Source of the DNA: Marinobacter nanhaiticus D15-8W
Lineage (GTDB): Bacteria; Pseudomonadota; Gammaproteobacteria; Pseudomonadales; Oleiphilaceae
Assembly (NCBI RefSeq): GCF_036511935.1
Contig: NZ_AP028878.1
Coordinates: 3,472,001-3,536,000, forward strand
DNA length: 64,000 nucleotides
Reading direction: 5' to 3'
Shown: one piece after another, positions 46,703 to 55,754 of the stretch
Layout of the letters: every line of letters begins with the position of its first letter
Position numbering within the stretch: position 1 is the stretch's first letter
Program-made: the position numbers and the translations under genes
Notes under the pieces: model-generated
The model's input: the letters and a program-made list of their open reading frames with translations, nothing else
Database searches by the model: none
What the model was told of the DNA's origin: nothing

Positions 46703-47608
46703 TCAGGATGAGGTAATTTTTGCTGCCAGGTGATCGAGCGGCATAACGTCCACTTCGACCTTAAGATCGTGGGCGCCGCCGCCACTCATCAGACCTTTGA
46801 GCGGCACCACATCGGCGTAATCCCGACCAAAGGCAATGGTGATATGACGCTCGTCAGGCATTAGATCATTGGTGGGATCGAAATCCACCCAGCCCAATGA
46901 CGGATCGTAGACGCTGAACCAGGCATGGGAGGCATCGGCGCCGACCAGACGTTCCCGTCCCGGCGGCGGTATGGTTTCCAGGTAACCGCTGACATAGCAG
47001 GCCGGAATTCCCAGAGAACGCAGCGCGCTGATCGCCACATGGGCGAAGTCCTGGCAAACACCCCGTCGCTCCTTAAGCACCGTGTGCACCGGCGTCGCGA
47101 GGGTTGTAAAACCCGGGTCATAGGTAAACTCGCTGAAAATCCGATGGGTCAACCGTCGGGCGCCTTCCAGCAACGGCAAACCCGGTTCGAAGATGCCGCG
47201 TGCAAAGTCGGCCATGACCTCATCAGTCGGCGCCATGCGCGTGCCGACGCGAAGCATGCGGGCCTGCAACCCAAGCCGATCCCGGCTCTGGTCGAGGGTT
47301 TTCAGCGCTTCTTCCCAAGGCATCGACCGGGCAGGGGCGTCCGACAACCCTCGAGGCATTACGTCCACCTGACTGGTGACTTTGACACTCATCTTCCTGT
47401 GGACGGTATTGACGTGAAAGAAGGTATAAAGATTGCCGAAAAAATCCGGGTGATTGTAGAGACTGCTCGGATTCGGCGTCACCGACAGCCGACTGGACTC
47501 GATCTTCTGGTACAGCAGGCCGCGGGGTAATAAACACCCCCGGTTATAGCTGTTTGCGATGTCCTGCTCGTACTTGTAGCGGGTAATGTGGGTGATGCGG
47601 TATTTCAT
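46703..47608 (-). CDS. Transglutaminase-like protein
   Basis: A 301-residue cytosolic protein. An N-terminal beta-rich bacterial transglutaminase domain is followed by the catalytic core, with Cys in GVCQDFAHV, His in DASHAWFSVY and Asp in WVDFDPTND. Such enzymes cut or cross-link peptide bonds. It is the last gene of a four-gene unit with two ATP-grasp proteins and an alpha-E protein, a widespread but uncharacterised module proposed to make or process a peptide. Confidence 0.87.
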   Translation of the reverse strand: MKYRITHITRYKYEQDIANSYNRGCLLPRGLLYQKIESSRLSVTPNPSSLYNHPDFFGNLYTFFHVNTVHRKMSVKVTSQVDVMPRGLSDAPARSMPWEEALKTLDQSRDRLGLQARMLRVGTRMAPTDEVMADFARGIFEPGLPLLEGARRLTHRIFSEFTYDPGFTTLATPVHTVLKERRGVCQDFAHVAISALRSLGIPACYVSGYLETIPPPGRERLVGADASHAWFSVYDPSLGWVDFDPTNDLMPDERHITIAFGRDYADVVPLKGLMSGGGAHDLKVEVDVMPLDHLAAKITSS

Positions 47609-47620
47609 TGCGCAGGCACC

Positions 47621-50101
47621 TCACACATCGTCGATCGGACGCGGAATATCCGCGTGGTTGAAGTATGCCAGCGTGATCGCCTCGGACAGCTTGCTCAGCA
47701 GGTTGTTGATGCGCGTGAGCAGTTCGTCCAACTGTGGCGAGGGTTCGCCGGATTCGCTGATCAGTGCTTCCAGGTCGACCAGTTGCAGAGTGGAAACCAA
47801 CTCAACCATCAAGCGCTGCTCCGCGTTCAGGCCAGTGAGCGTGGAATCACGCTCCGGCAGCAGATTCACCTGCCGTTTGAGACGGGCGCATTGGTAGCCC
47901 ACCGAACGCGGCGTGCCTTCGTCCAGCAACAGCAGGTCGATGATGGCCACCGGATGCAGCTCCGTGCGGTAGCGCCGGCGGTACGTCATTAAAGTGTCCG
48001 CCATACGCAGCACCGCTTCCATCAGCGCCGCCGGTGGGCGCGGATACTTCACGAAAACCTTGTGCAGCAACGCGGTGGTCTGCTGGGCGCGCTCGATGTG
48101 CTGGCCAATATCCATGAATCGCAGGGTCTGGGTACGGCTCATGGTTTCGTTGTTAAGTCCGTAGATCGCGGACTGGAGCAGAATGATTTCATCCAATGCC
48201 CGATCCATACGCGAGGTGGAACCCCGGGCCGGAAACTGGTTCAAGGCACTTTGTAGCCGTTCGAGCACATACCAGGTGTCTTCACTGAAGTATTCACGCA
48301 CGGACTGGGCGTTCATGATCAGCGCCTGCAATACCGCCAACAGGCCGTCCTTGCGCTCATAGAGGAAGAGCCCGGTCAACTGGTGGGTCAACTCCTCCAT
48401 AAACTCCGTGGGCATGAACACACCGCCATTGATGGTGCAGGCGAATTCAACCAACGGGGTCAGGGTCGGCACCTGCTCATTTCGGGACAGGGTGCTGACG
48501 AGGGGCAGGGATGCACGCATGGCACGGCAGGCCAGGTTCAGCCGTTCGCTGTACCGCCCGAGCCAGAAGAGGTGATCCGCCACACGACTGGGCAGCAAGC
48601 CGGTCTTTCGCGATAGCCTCACGCTGGTCATCGTGTTGTGTAGCAGACTGATAGGGCTATCGTCCGGACTCTGTAGCCAGACATCCTTGGCCATGAATTT
48701 TGTGCCAAGACCTAACTGCAGTTGCAACGACTGTTCGTGGCAGCGGGCCAGCCCGCCCGGGAGGATCTTGTCGCCTTCAGCGTGACGCAGGACGAAACTA
48801 CGCAGGGCGACATTGCGGGCCTGCACTTCCCGCTTCTGCCATACCGGTAACGTACTCAACGGCAGGATACGGCGTGCCACGAACCGCTGGGGTTCCTCGG
48901 CAATACGGTCCGCCAGCCCCTCCCGCTCGCGGCGACTGGCATTGGCATAGGTGATCAGCTTGCCTGGCTTTTCCAGGTCATGGATGACCATATCGATCAA
49001 CTCGTCCAACACTATCTGGCGCTGCTCCGGATCGCCACACCAATAGGCTTCGACCGAAGGCAGGATCAACGACTCATCCAGCAGATGGCGACACAGGGTC
49101 TCCATGTAAGGGAGCAACGCGCCGCCGTCGACCAGTGCGCTGCCCGGCGGGTTGCAGCACAGCAAATTACCCTGCCGAATGGTCTGCAGCAGGCCCGGAC
49201 TACCCGCAATATCGCTGTCCAGCTCCAATGGATCGCTAAGGTAGTCCGGCATGTAACGGAGCAAGGCGTCCACCGGCTGCAAGCCGCTCAGGGTCTTCAG
49301 CCAGATGCGTCCCTCGCGGAACATCAAATCCGCGCCATGGACCAACGCCAGGTCCAGGTAGTTGGCCAGGAAGGCATGTTCGAAATATTGCCCGTCCCGG
49401 TAGTTGCGGGTCATGAGGCCGATCAGAGGTTCACTGGCGTAGGGAATCTGGGGCACCAGGGCGCGTTGCAGATCCTTGAAGAAGTTGGCTAGGTGGCGTT
49501 TGTCGAATCGTTGGGTCAGTTCCGGGACGACCTGGTTGATGGCTACCCGATTCTCGAGGACATAGCCGAGCCCGCCAGGCGCCTGGGAGCAATCACCATA
49601 GACGGTCATACGCCCCTGGGCATCGCGTCCCATATCGCAGCCAAGCATCACCAGCCAGTCCATATCGTCTGGCAGCAAGCCGTGGCAGGGTAACAGGAAG
49701 CTTGCATTGCTATAGATGAGTTCCGGCGGCAGAATGCCGTCCTGGAGCAATTTCTGCGGCCCGTAGAGATCCCGTAACACCGCGGATAGCAAGCGCCGAC
49801 GCTGGGCCAGGCCGGCTTCGACGGTTTCCCATTCTTCGAGATCGAACAGCCAGGGAATCAGGTCGAGGGTGCGGTTCTGCTGGTGCTGGGGATCGAAGGT
49901 AGCGCCATGTTCACGCAACTGATGCTGCAGGTCGGAGGACAGCGCGCCGAGCACATCGCCGCCCTGCTCCATCAACCAGCCGAGCACCTGGGACCAACCT
50001 GAATCTTCGGCCCGGGGCAACCATTCATCCATGGCCCGTGACGGGCACTGGTAAGACTGCCTGATGTCCTCCAGCGACAGGCGCGCGTCGAGTCGAGTCA
50101 T
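47621..50101 (-). CDS. Circularly permuted ATP-grasp fused to alpha-E domain
   Basis: An 826-residue protein. The N-terminal half (about 80-490) is a circularly permuted type 2 ATP-grasp domain (related to the gene at 51073-52530); the C-terminal half (about 500-820) is an all-helical alpha-E (DUF403) domain related to the gene at 50137-51069. So this chain repeats, in one protein, the two genes that precede it. Presumably it catalyses an ATP-dependent ligation to a peptide or amine acceptor. Twelve nt separate its stop from the transglutaminase start. Confidence 0.85.
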   Translation of the reverse strand: MTRLDARLSLEDIRQSYQCPSRAMDEWLPRAEDSGWSQVLGWLMEQGGDVLGALSSDLQHQLREHGATFDPQHQQNRTLDLIPWLFDLEEWETVEAGLAQRRRLLSAVLRDLYGPQKLLQDGILPPELIYSNASFLLPCHGLLPDDMDWLVMLGCDMGRDAQGRMTVYGDCSQAPGGLGYVLENRVAINQVVPELTQRFDKRHLANFFKDLQRALVPQIPYASEPLIGLMTRNYRDGQYFEHAFLANYLDLALVHGADLMFREGRIWLKTLSGLQPVDALLRYMPDYLSDPLELDSDIAGSPGLLQTIRQGNLLCCNPPGSALVDGGALLPYMETLCRHLLDESLILPSVEAYWCGDPEQRQIVLDELIDMVIHDLEKPGKLITYANASRREREGLADRIAEEPQRFVARRILPLSTLPVWQKREVQARNVALRSFVLRHAEGDKILPGGLARCHEQSLQLQLGLGTKFMAKDVWLQSPDDSPISLLHNTMTSVRLSRKTGLLPSRVADHLFWLGRYSERLNLACRAMRASLPLVSTLSRNEQVPTLTPLVEFACTINGGVFMPTEFMEELTHQLTGLFLYERKDGLLAVLQALIMNAQSVREYFSEDTWYVLERLQSALNQFPARGSTSRMDRALDEIILLQSAIYGLNNETMSRTQTLRFMDIGQHIERAQQTTALLHKVFVKYPRPPAALMEAVLRMADTLMTYRRRYRTELHPVAIIDLLLLDEGTPRSVGYQCARLKRQVNLLPERDSTLTGLNAEQRLMVELVSTLQLVDLEALISESGEPSPQLDELLTRINNLLSKLSEAITLAYFNHADIPRPIDDV

Positions 50102-50136
50102 GGATGAACCTTGTTTTTATGGTCGTCGAGCTTCCG

Positions 50137-51069
50137 CTAGGCTGCCGGCGCGTGAAGCGCTTGCTGGACCAGGGCACCATGCAGATCGATAAGTCCCGCC
50201 TGAACGGTATCGATCAGGCCATGCAACTCCAGCGTCGAAAGCGTATTCAGCGGATCAGAGTCTAGCGCTTTCCGAATCTTCGCAGTAGTTTTTAGCACAT
50301 CCTTCTTGTTGGGCAGGTCACGAACTTCCCATTCGATCTTCTCCATACAATAGATGACCGAACGCGGGAATGGGCCGTAGGTCAGCAGGAAATCTATTAC
50401 ATCCGTCTCACCCTCTTCCTGGGCAAAATAGCGACGATAGGATTCCGTCGCACCCAGCGCACTGAGCAGCGAACTCCACTGGAAATGCCGACGACTCTGC
50501 GGGCTCGATGTGGGCGCCAACTGCTGCAGGATCAGCACATCCATAATGCGGGTGGTCATGTCCGCTCGCTCAAGGTGGCGGCCGATATTGAACAGTTGGT
50601 AGGTCTCGTCCCGCAGCATGGTGCCGTCCATTACGCCCACCACCGCCTGGCAGCGGCGAATAACCTGCGCCATGAGGTTGTAGCGTTTGGCCCGGCTGGA
50701 GGCCAGTTTGCATTCGGACTGCACGAACAGGTTGAGGGAATTGATCTCTTCCCAGAAATCCCTGGGAATAACCTCGCGAACGCAGCGGGCATTGGTGCGC
50801 ACCTGGGCACAGGAATGGCGGATCGACGCGTTGCTGTCCTCGGCGACGATCAGGTAATGCATCACCCCCAATTCGCTGGAGCTGCCCTCCTGGACAAAAC
50901 CGCCGGCCTCTTCCCCCAGCACATCGATCAGCACCGGCCAGCTCATGCGGGTGTCCTCGTGGGAATCGATGAGCATGTGGGTGGTGGCATTGATCAGGCG
51001 GGCCGTGTCGTCCATGCGCTCGAGATAGCGGCCCATCCAATAGACGTTTTCTGCAACTCTTGCCAGCAT
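50137..51069 (-). CDS. Alpha-E domain protein (DUF403)
   Basis: A 310-residue all-helical protein beginning MLARVAENVYWMGRYLERMDDTARLINATTHML, the diagnostic alpha-E start, which also recurs near residue 500 of the fused protein. The role is unknown; it accompanies circularly permuted ATP-grasp enzymes. It starts 3 nt after the stop of the ATP-grasp gene. Confidence 0.87.
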   Translation of the reverse strand: MLARVAENVYWMGRYLERMDDTARLINATTHMLIDSHEDTRMSWPVLIDVLGEEAGGFVQEGSSSELGVMHYLIVAEDSNASIRHSCAQVRTNARCVREVIPRDFWEEINSLNLFVQSECKLASSRAKRYNLMAQVIRRCQAVVGVMDGTMLRDETYQLFNIGRHLERADMTTRIMDVLILQQLAPTSSPQSRRHFQWSSLLSALGATESYRRYFAQEEGETDVIDFLLTYGPFPRSVIYCMEKIEWEVRDLPNKKDVLKTTAKIRKALDSDPLNTLSTLELHGLIDTVQAGLIDLHGALVQQALHAPAA

Positions 51070-51072
51070 GAC

Positions 51073-52530
51073 TCAGCTCCCGTGATTGATGATCCAGGTG
51101 TCCTTACTGCCGCCGCCCTGAGAGGAATTCACCACCAGGGAGCCCCGACGCAACGCCACGCGGCTCAGGCCGCCGTTGGTGCAGTAAAGCTTCTCCCCCT
51201 GCAGGATGAATGGCCGCAGATCCAGATGGCGCGGCTCCAATACGCCTTCTTCACACAGGGTGGGCGCCGTAGACAGGTTCAGGGTCGGTTGGGCAATGAA
51301 GTTGCGCGGGTTCTCGCGGATAGCTGCCGCGCAACGTGCGCGCTCTTCTTCGGTCGCCCGCGGCCCGATCAGGATGCCGTAGCCACCGGACTCGTTGGCA
51401 GGTTTAACCACGAGTTTATCCAGGTTCGCCAGCACGTGATCACGCTCCTTCTCGTCCATGCACAGGAAAGTCGGCACGTTCTCGATCAGCGGATCCTGTT
51501 TCAGGTAGTAGCGAATAATGGAGGGCACGAAGGCATAGATTACCTTGTCGTCCGCCACGCCCGAGCCCGGTGCATTGGCGATGGCTACGTTGCCGGCACG
51601 CCAGGCGCCAATCAGTCCAGGGACCCCAAGCGCCGAGTCCTTGCGGAAGACCTTGGGATCGATGAAGGTGTCATCGATCCGACGGTAGATCACGTCTACC
51701 TGCTCCGGCCCACGCAGAGTTTTGACGAACACCTTGTCGTCCTCGACATAAAGGTCGTGATTTTCCACCAGCAGGCACCCCATCTGCTGGGCCAGGAAGC
51801 TGTGCTCGAAATAGGCGGAGTTGTAGATACCCGGCGTAAGCACCACGATGCGCGGCGTGACGTCGTCCCGGGGCGAAAGGGAAGCCAGCATGTCCCACAA
51901 TCGAACCGGATATTCATCCACCGGGCCGATCGTGGTTTCGGCAAACAGTTCCGGGAACACCCGTTTCATCACCGTCCGGTTTTCCAGCATGTAGGACACG
52001 CCGGACGGCACCCGGAGATTGTCTTCGAGCACCAGGAAGCGCCCTTCGCCATCGCGCACCAGATCGGTGCCACAGATATTGGCCCACACACCGTAGGCGG
52101 GTTGAAAGCCCTGGCATGGTGCAAGGAAATTCTTCGAGTTGAGCACCAACTCCTTGGGAACGATGCCGTCCTTGAGGACCTTTTGCTCGTTGTAGAGGTC
52201 ATCGATGAACAGGTTCAGTGCCTGCAAGCGCTGTTTTAGCCCATCGCTGGTGCGTTCCCAATCCGAGGCGGCGATGGTCCGCGGGACAACATCCAACGGC
52301 CACGCGCGGTCGATGTTCTGGCTATCGGAATAGACGGTAAACGAGACGCCCATGGATGAGATGGTGCGGTCCAGTTCGGCCTGGCGGGCGGCCAGCTCAT
52401 CGGCGCTGTTCTGCATGATAAAGCGGGTGATGGCCAGAGCCTGGGGGCGGGCGTTGCCGTGGGCATCCACCAGCTCGTCGTAACAGTCCGGGTACGGACG
52501 ATAGGGATCAAGTGCAATCACATCTGACAT
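51073..52530 (-). CDS. Circularly permuted type 2 ATP-grasp protein
   Basis: A 485-residue protein of the CP_ATPgrasp type (DUF404/DUF407): DGIVPKELVLNSKNFLAPCQGFQP, FLVLEDNLRVPSGVSYMLENR and KPANESGGYGILIG are hallmarks. It would bind ATP and ligate a carboxylate to an amine, with unknown substrates. The frame is open to 52602, but the ATG at 52530 follows GGGAG and matches the family start MSDVIALDPYRPYPDCYDE. It heads the four-gene unit. Confidence 0.87.
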   Translation of the reverse strand: MSDVIALDPYRPYPDCYDELVDAHGNARPQALAITRFIMQNSADELAARQAELDRTISSMGVSFTVYSDSQNIDRAWPLDVVPRTIAASDWERTSDGLKQRLQALNLFIDDLYNEQKVLKDGIVPKELVLNSKNFLAPCQGFQPAYGVWANICGTDLVRDGEGRFLVLEDNLRVPSGVSYMLENRTVMKRVFPELFAETTIGPVDEYPVRLWDMLASLSPRDDVTPRIVVLTPGIYNSAYFEHSFLAQQMGCLLVENHDLYVEDDKVFVKTLRGPEQVDVIYRRIDDTFIDPKVFRKDSALGVPGLIGAWRAGNVAIANAPGSGVADDKVIYAFVPSIIRYYLKQDPLIENVPTFLCMDEKERDHVLANLDKLVVKPANESGGYGILIGPRATEEERARCAAAIRENPRNFIAQPTLNLSTAPTLCEEGVLEPRHLDLRPFILQGEKLYCTNGGLSRVALRRGSLVVNSSQGGGSKDTWIINHGS

Positions 52531-53222
52531 GGTGGTCAGGCTCCCTGCTGTTGTCTGGGTGGCTCCGTTTTTGGGAGAACCAGCGCGACCGAAGAGGTCC
52601 ATAAGTTTCGCGCGCTGGAGTTATACGTTCAGCAAAGCCAGTGCCACATCAGAATTCAGCTTTTTTTGTCGTGAGGTCGTCAATTTGTTTTGAATTATTC
52701 AATTAAAGATTAGACCGTGAGGTCGAGCCTGTGAATTTTGCGACGTAAGCCTTGCGCCCCAAGGGGTCACCTTCCTCAGAACAAATCCAGCCACCCTGGC
52801 TCGTTTCATCGCTTCGCAGATTTCCTTACAATCCCGTTTTGCCCCATCCCACCGGAACGAGAAAAACGGATCCCGCATGTCGATCGCGCCCACCGAGCTC
52901 AGTAAACAGACGCCCATGATGCTTCAGTATGTTGCGGGCTTTCAGTGTAAGGCAGTGTAGATCAGTGTTTGCGCGGGTTTTTCGGGCTGGCCGCTGATTC
53001 GTCAAAACGGCAGAATGGGGTATTTTTAGGCGGCATTTTGCCCCATTTTTGCCCCAAGGGGTTGGGCCGGGACACGGCAAATCTCAGGATGGCAGGATTT
53101 GAACCTGATTTTTAGGGATGGCTCGACATGCAGCCCCATAAAAATCAGTAGTTTGGTGTCGTAGCGTGTCGTAAGATTGATGCGTTTGGGACAAAAAGTG
53201 GGACACAGCTAACGGAGCTATC
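52531..53222. other. Chromosome-prophage boundary region
   Basis: About 690 bp with no convincing gene. It holds the promoter region of the ATP-grasp unit on the left and phage-like sequence on the right. CAGGATTTGAACCTG (53093-53107) is, on the minus strand, a tRNA T-arm-like sequence (CAGG-TTCAAAT-CCTG) followed by CCATCCT, like the 3' end of a tRNA. It is a plausible attachment-site remnant, but no complete tRNA or integrase is in the window. Confidence 0.45.
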
Positions 53223-53432
53223 ATGAATATCGAAACCATCTACGAAGAGTCGCCAGAGGAAAGGTGTCTTTTAGAGGAACTCGAGCGCCTGAAAGTGGAA
53301 TACAGTCAGGCGGCGGCGCCTATCCTTGATCGCTTATGTCACCTCCGCTCACTTCGTATGCCGATGTACCGGATATCTGCCGCCGATGCCCGGCACCTTG
53401 GGCTGCCTTTAGCTTCGGGCGACGGGCCATAA
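53223..53432 (+). CDS. Small hypothetical prophage protein
   Basis: A 69-residue protein, acidic at the N-terminus (YEESPEERCLLEELERLK) and helical, with no recognised domain. CGGAG lies before the ATG at 53223. It is the last phage-side gene before the chromosome and is convergent with the tailspike gene. Function unknown. Confidence 0.5.
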   Translation: MNIETIYEESPEERCLLEELERLKVEYSQAAAPILDRLCHLRSLRMPMYRISAADARHLGLPLASGDGP

Positions 53433-53526
53433 CCACAGACACCCAGCAAGCCACCAGGAACAGCGCGTTGCCCAGGAGGGCGCGAAGGTGGTGGAGCTTG
53501 AATCGATGACGTTTCATTTAGGACTA

Positions 53527-55686
53527 TTACTCTCTCCACCGGCCCTCAGCGTACAGCATCACATCCACTGTGCCATCGACGTTCCTTCTTAGCTTGCACT
53601 GCGTCTCGTTTTGCAGAGATGAGAACCAGGGGACAATTAGGTTATCTCGGTCACCATTGGCTCCAAAGCACCCGTAAATGTATTCATTATTGATGAATGC
53701 AGCCGGAAGGGTCCAAGTTGCCTCTCCGCTGGAGAATGTGAGCGTTATTTTCGCACGACACGTCATTGTCCCGTCTGGGTGCTTTGTCCATTCGCCATTT
53801 GCATTGCTACCGCTACGAACGAAATTTTCGCCCTGGCGTGTGACAATGACTGTGCCGCTGTCTTCAACCAAAGTCTGTGAAGCGGAGTCGAGAAGACTTA
53901 CAGCATCAGACGCAACATTCAGTATTTCAATGCGCCTGATTTCATCGTTTTCCGTATCACGGATTGATATATCAGTAGGAAGCGTGCTTCCGCCAGCCGC
54001 TGTTCTTTCGATTGTTACATCTAGCAGACTTATATTGCCAAGCGGTTTACCAATACACTCCCCAGATAGCGTTAATAGGTTGATTGGCGCCCCGTCAATA
54101 GCTCCTTGGTCGTTTTCGTTTGCGTCCTCGATATAAACGTGGTCAGCAGAAATCCAGGGGCCTCCCGAATAATGCCGACGGATTAACAAAGCACTGTTGC
54201 CAGATCGATAAGACTTTATGCTACCGAACGAAATCTTGCCGCCCGGGGCGCTGGTCGATGACAGGTCGGTTCTTAGGGTGTCGAGAGAGTCATAATCAAC
54301 AAGGTTGTCGATTCTGATGTCAACAGGATCAGATGAGTCTCGCAGTTGGCGCAATGCGATACCAATTCCACCAAGAGTATTGCGGGTGACGACTGTTTTG
54401 ATATGAACACCCTGGATGCGCTGCGATGAATTATTAGGCTCAAAATCTATGCCATACGAAGGGTCTGTGCCGCTAATGTCGGAGATGATTACAGTATCCG
54501 CGGTTAAACGGTCACAATGAATCACGCTGATACCCTGGCGCCGACAATCTGAGATTTTCGCTACGCCAGTTATATCCAGAGACCCCGGATTATTTGGCGC
54601 ATCTGCACCCATATAGATGGCATCGCCCCATGCTCCAGACAGGGTGGGGTTTGATATCTCAATATCGGTTGACGAGTACATACCGATAAGCATGCCGGAT
54701 TCGCCCGTCGCACCTAAGTGCTCGTCTTTTTCGCCAACAATAACTGGATCAACAAGCCTAACGCCTGACCTACCATTCATGTAGACACCGAAATATGTGT
54801 CGAGGTCATTGGGCAGGATCTTTATGCTCCCGCCGTTACGCCAAACGATGTTATGACCGCTGCGCGGGACAATGCCGATGCCACTAGCTTGGTCTTGTAG
54901 GTCAATCTCGAATTGCCCGCCCTCAATAATGAATGGGCTGCCGACATTTACACCATTTTGAAGAACCTGTAACTGGTCGCCGTTTCCAGGAAGAGCGCCA
55001 CTCGAGAAAGCGTCGACATCTTCATTCGAAGATTTCACGAAACAACCGGCACCACCGACGTCAGTTTCTCCTGTGCCGGCGTGGAAGCTTGCCGTTTTCT
55101 CGCTGACGGTTGAGCCTGGCTGAAGCGTAACTGAGGGCACAGTCGGGCTAATGATAGTTATTCCGTTGTGCTCTGCCTTCGATCTAGATGACTCCCAATA
55201 GAAATAGCCGCCCCCCCTGCTTGAATTAGGGTGATAACTGCGAACCAGAATGATTGGGTTGGCTGACGGGTCGGCGCCAAATAGATCATGAACAGAATCA
55301 ACCCCCTCCAGATCATCACGAGGAACAACGGCAAAGTTTATCCCGGTGACCCCTATAGAGATTGGGTCTGGAGTGATGACGCGGAACTGTTTGCCGGTGC
55401 TGGCCACGCTTACCAGCGTTCCTTGCGTTACATCGCGTCGCCCGTCAAAGTCTCGAGCGCGATACCAATCACTGGTGTCGGCAATATAGATGCCATTATC
55501 CGCGGCATCTGTCTGGTCCTTCACGAGGATTCGGTCGCCAGTAACCAAGTCTGTTGCCCAATTACCCCCGGCCTGTACACCAAGCCCTGCGCGAGTGATA
55601 TTACCTGTGGTGTAGTCCTTCACTGGCGCTTTCATGGCGACAGAGGTGGAAAGGCCCTGGATGCGATCAGTCACAGTCGAAGACAT
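53527..55686 (-). CDS. Phage tailspike / tail fibre protein
   Basis: A 719-residue protein. An N-terminal virion-attachment-like region (about 1-130) is followed by long beta-helix-like sequence rich in Asp, Ser, Gly and Ile (e.g. DIRIDNLVDYDSLDTLRTD), as in pectate-lyase-type tailspikes that bind or cut surface glycans. The C-terminal about 100 residues (WTKHPDGTMTCRAKITLTF ...) look like a tail-fibre C-domain. GAGG precedes the ATG at 55686. It is encoded just after the giant protein's terminator. The receptor is not predictable. Confidence 0.78.
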   Translation of the reverse strand: MSSTVTDRIQGLSTSVAMKAPVKDYTTGNITRAGLGVQAGGNWATDLVTGDRILVKDQTDAADNGIYIADTSDWYRARDFDGRRDVTQGTLVSVASTGKQFRVITPDPISIGVTGINFAVVPRDDLEGVDSVHDLFGADPSANPIILVRSYHPNSSRGGGYFYWESSRSKAEHNGITIISPTVPSVTLQPGSTVSEKTASFHAGTGETDVGGAGCFVKSSNEDVDAFSSGALPGNGDQLQVLQNGVNVGSPFIIEGGQFEIDLQDQASGIGIVPRSGHNIVWRNGGSIKILPNDLDTYFGVYMNGRSGVRLVDPVIVGEKDEHLGATGESGMLIGMYSSTDIEISNPTLSGAWGDAIYMGADAPNNPGSLDITGVAKISDCRRQGISVIHCDRLTADTVIISDISGTDPSYGIDFEPNNSSQRIQGVHIKTVVTRNTLGGIGIALRQLRDSSDPVDIRIDNLVDYDSLDTLRTDLSSTSAPGGKISFGSIKSYRSGNSALLIRRHYSGGPWISADHVYIEDANENDQGAIDGAPINLLTLSGECIGKPLGNISLLDVTIERTAAGGSTLPTDISIRDTENDEIRRIEILNVASDAVSLLDSASQTLVEDSGTVIVTRQGENFVRSGSNANGEWTKHPDGTMTCRAKITLTFSSGEATWTLPAAFINNEYIYGCFGANGDRDNLIVPWFSSLQNETQCKLRRNVDGTVDVMLYAEGRWRE

Positions 55687-55712
55687 GCGGTTACCTCAAG
55701 ATTGGCAATAAA

Positions 55713-55735
55713 AAACCCCGCACTTGGCGGGGTTT
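55713..55735 (-). terminator. Intrinsic terminator after the polyvalent protein gene
   Basis: Stem AAACCCCGC / GCGGGGTTT around a 5-nt loop, followed on the minus strand by TTTTTTATTG, 20 nt after the stop at 55755. It separates this gene from the tailspike gene. Confidence 0.9.
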
Positions 55736-55754
55736 GTTTGGGTCTACTGGGTAG

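Noticed and set aside
50485..52239. Open frame of 584 codons antisense to the alpha-E and ATP-grasp genes
   Set aside because: It covers two confident genes on the other strand, is rich in His and Gln as expected of a shadow, and matches no family.
52690..52702. Palindrome TTGAATTATTCAA upstream of the ATP-grasp gene as an operator
   Set aside because: It is short and AT-rich with no known match, so it may be chance.
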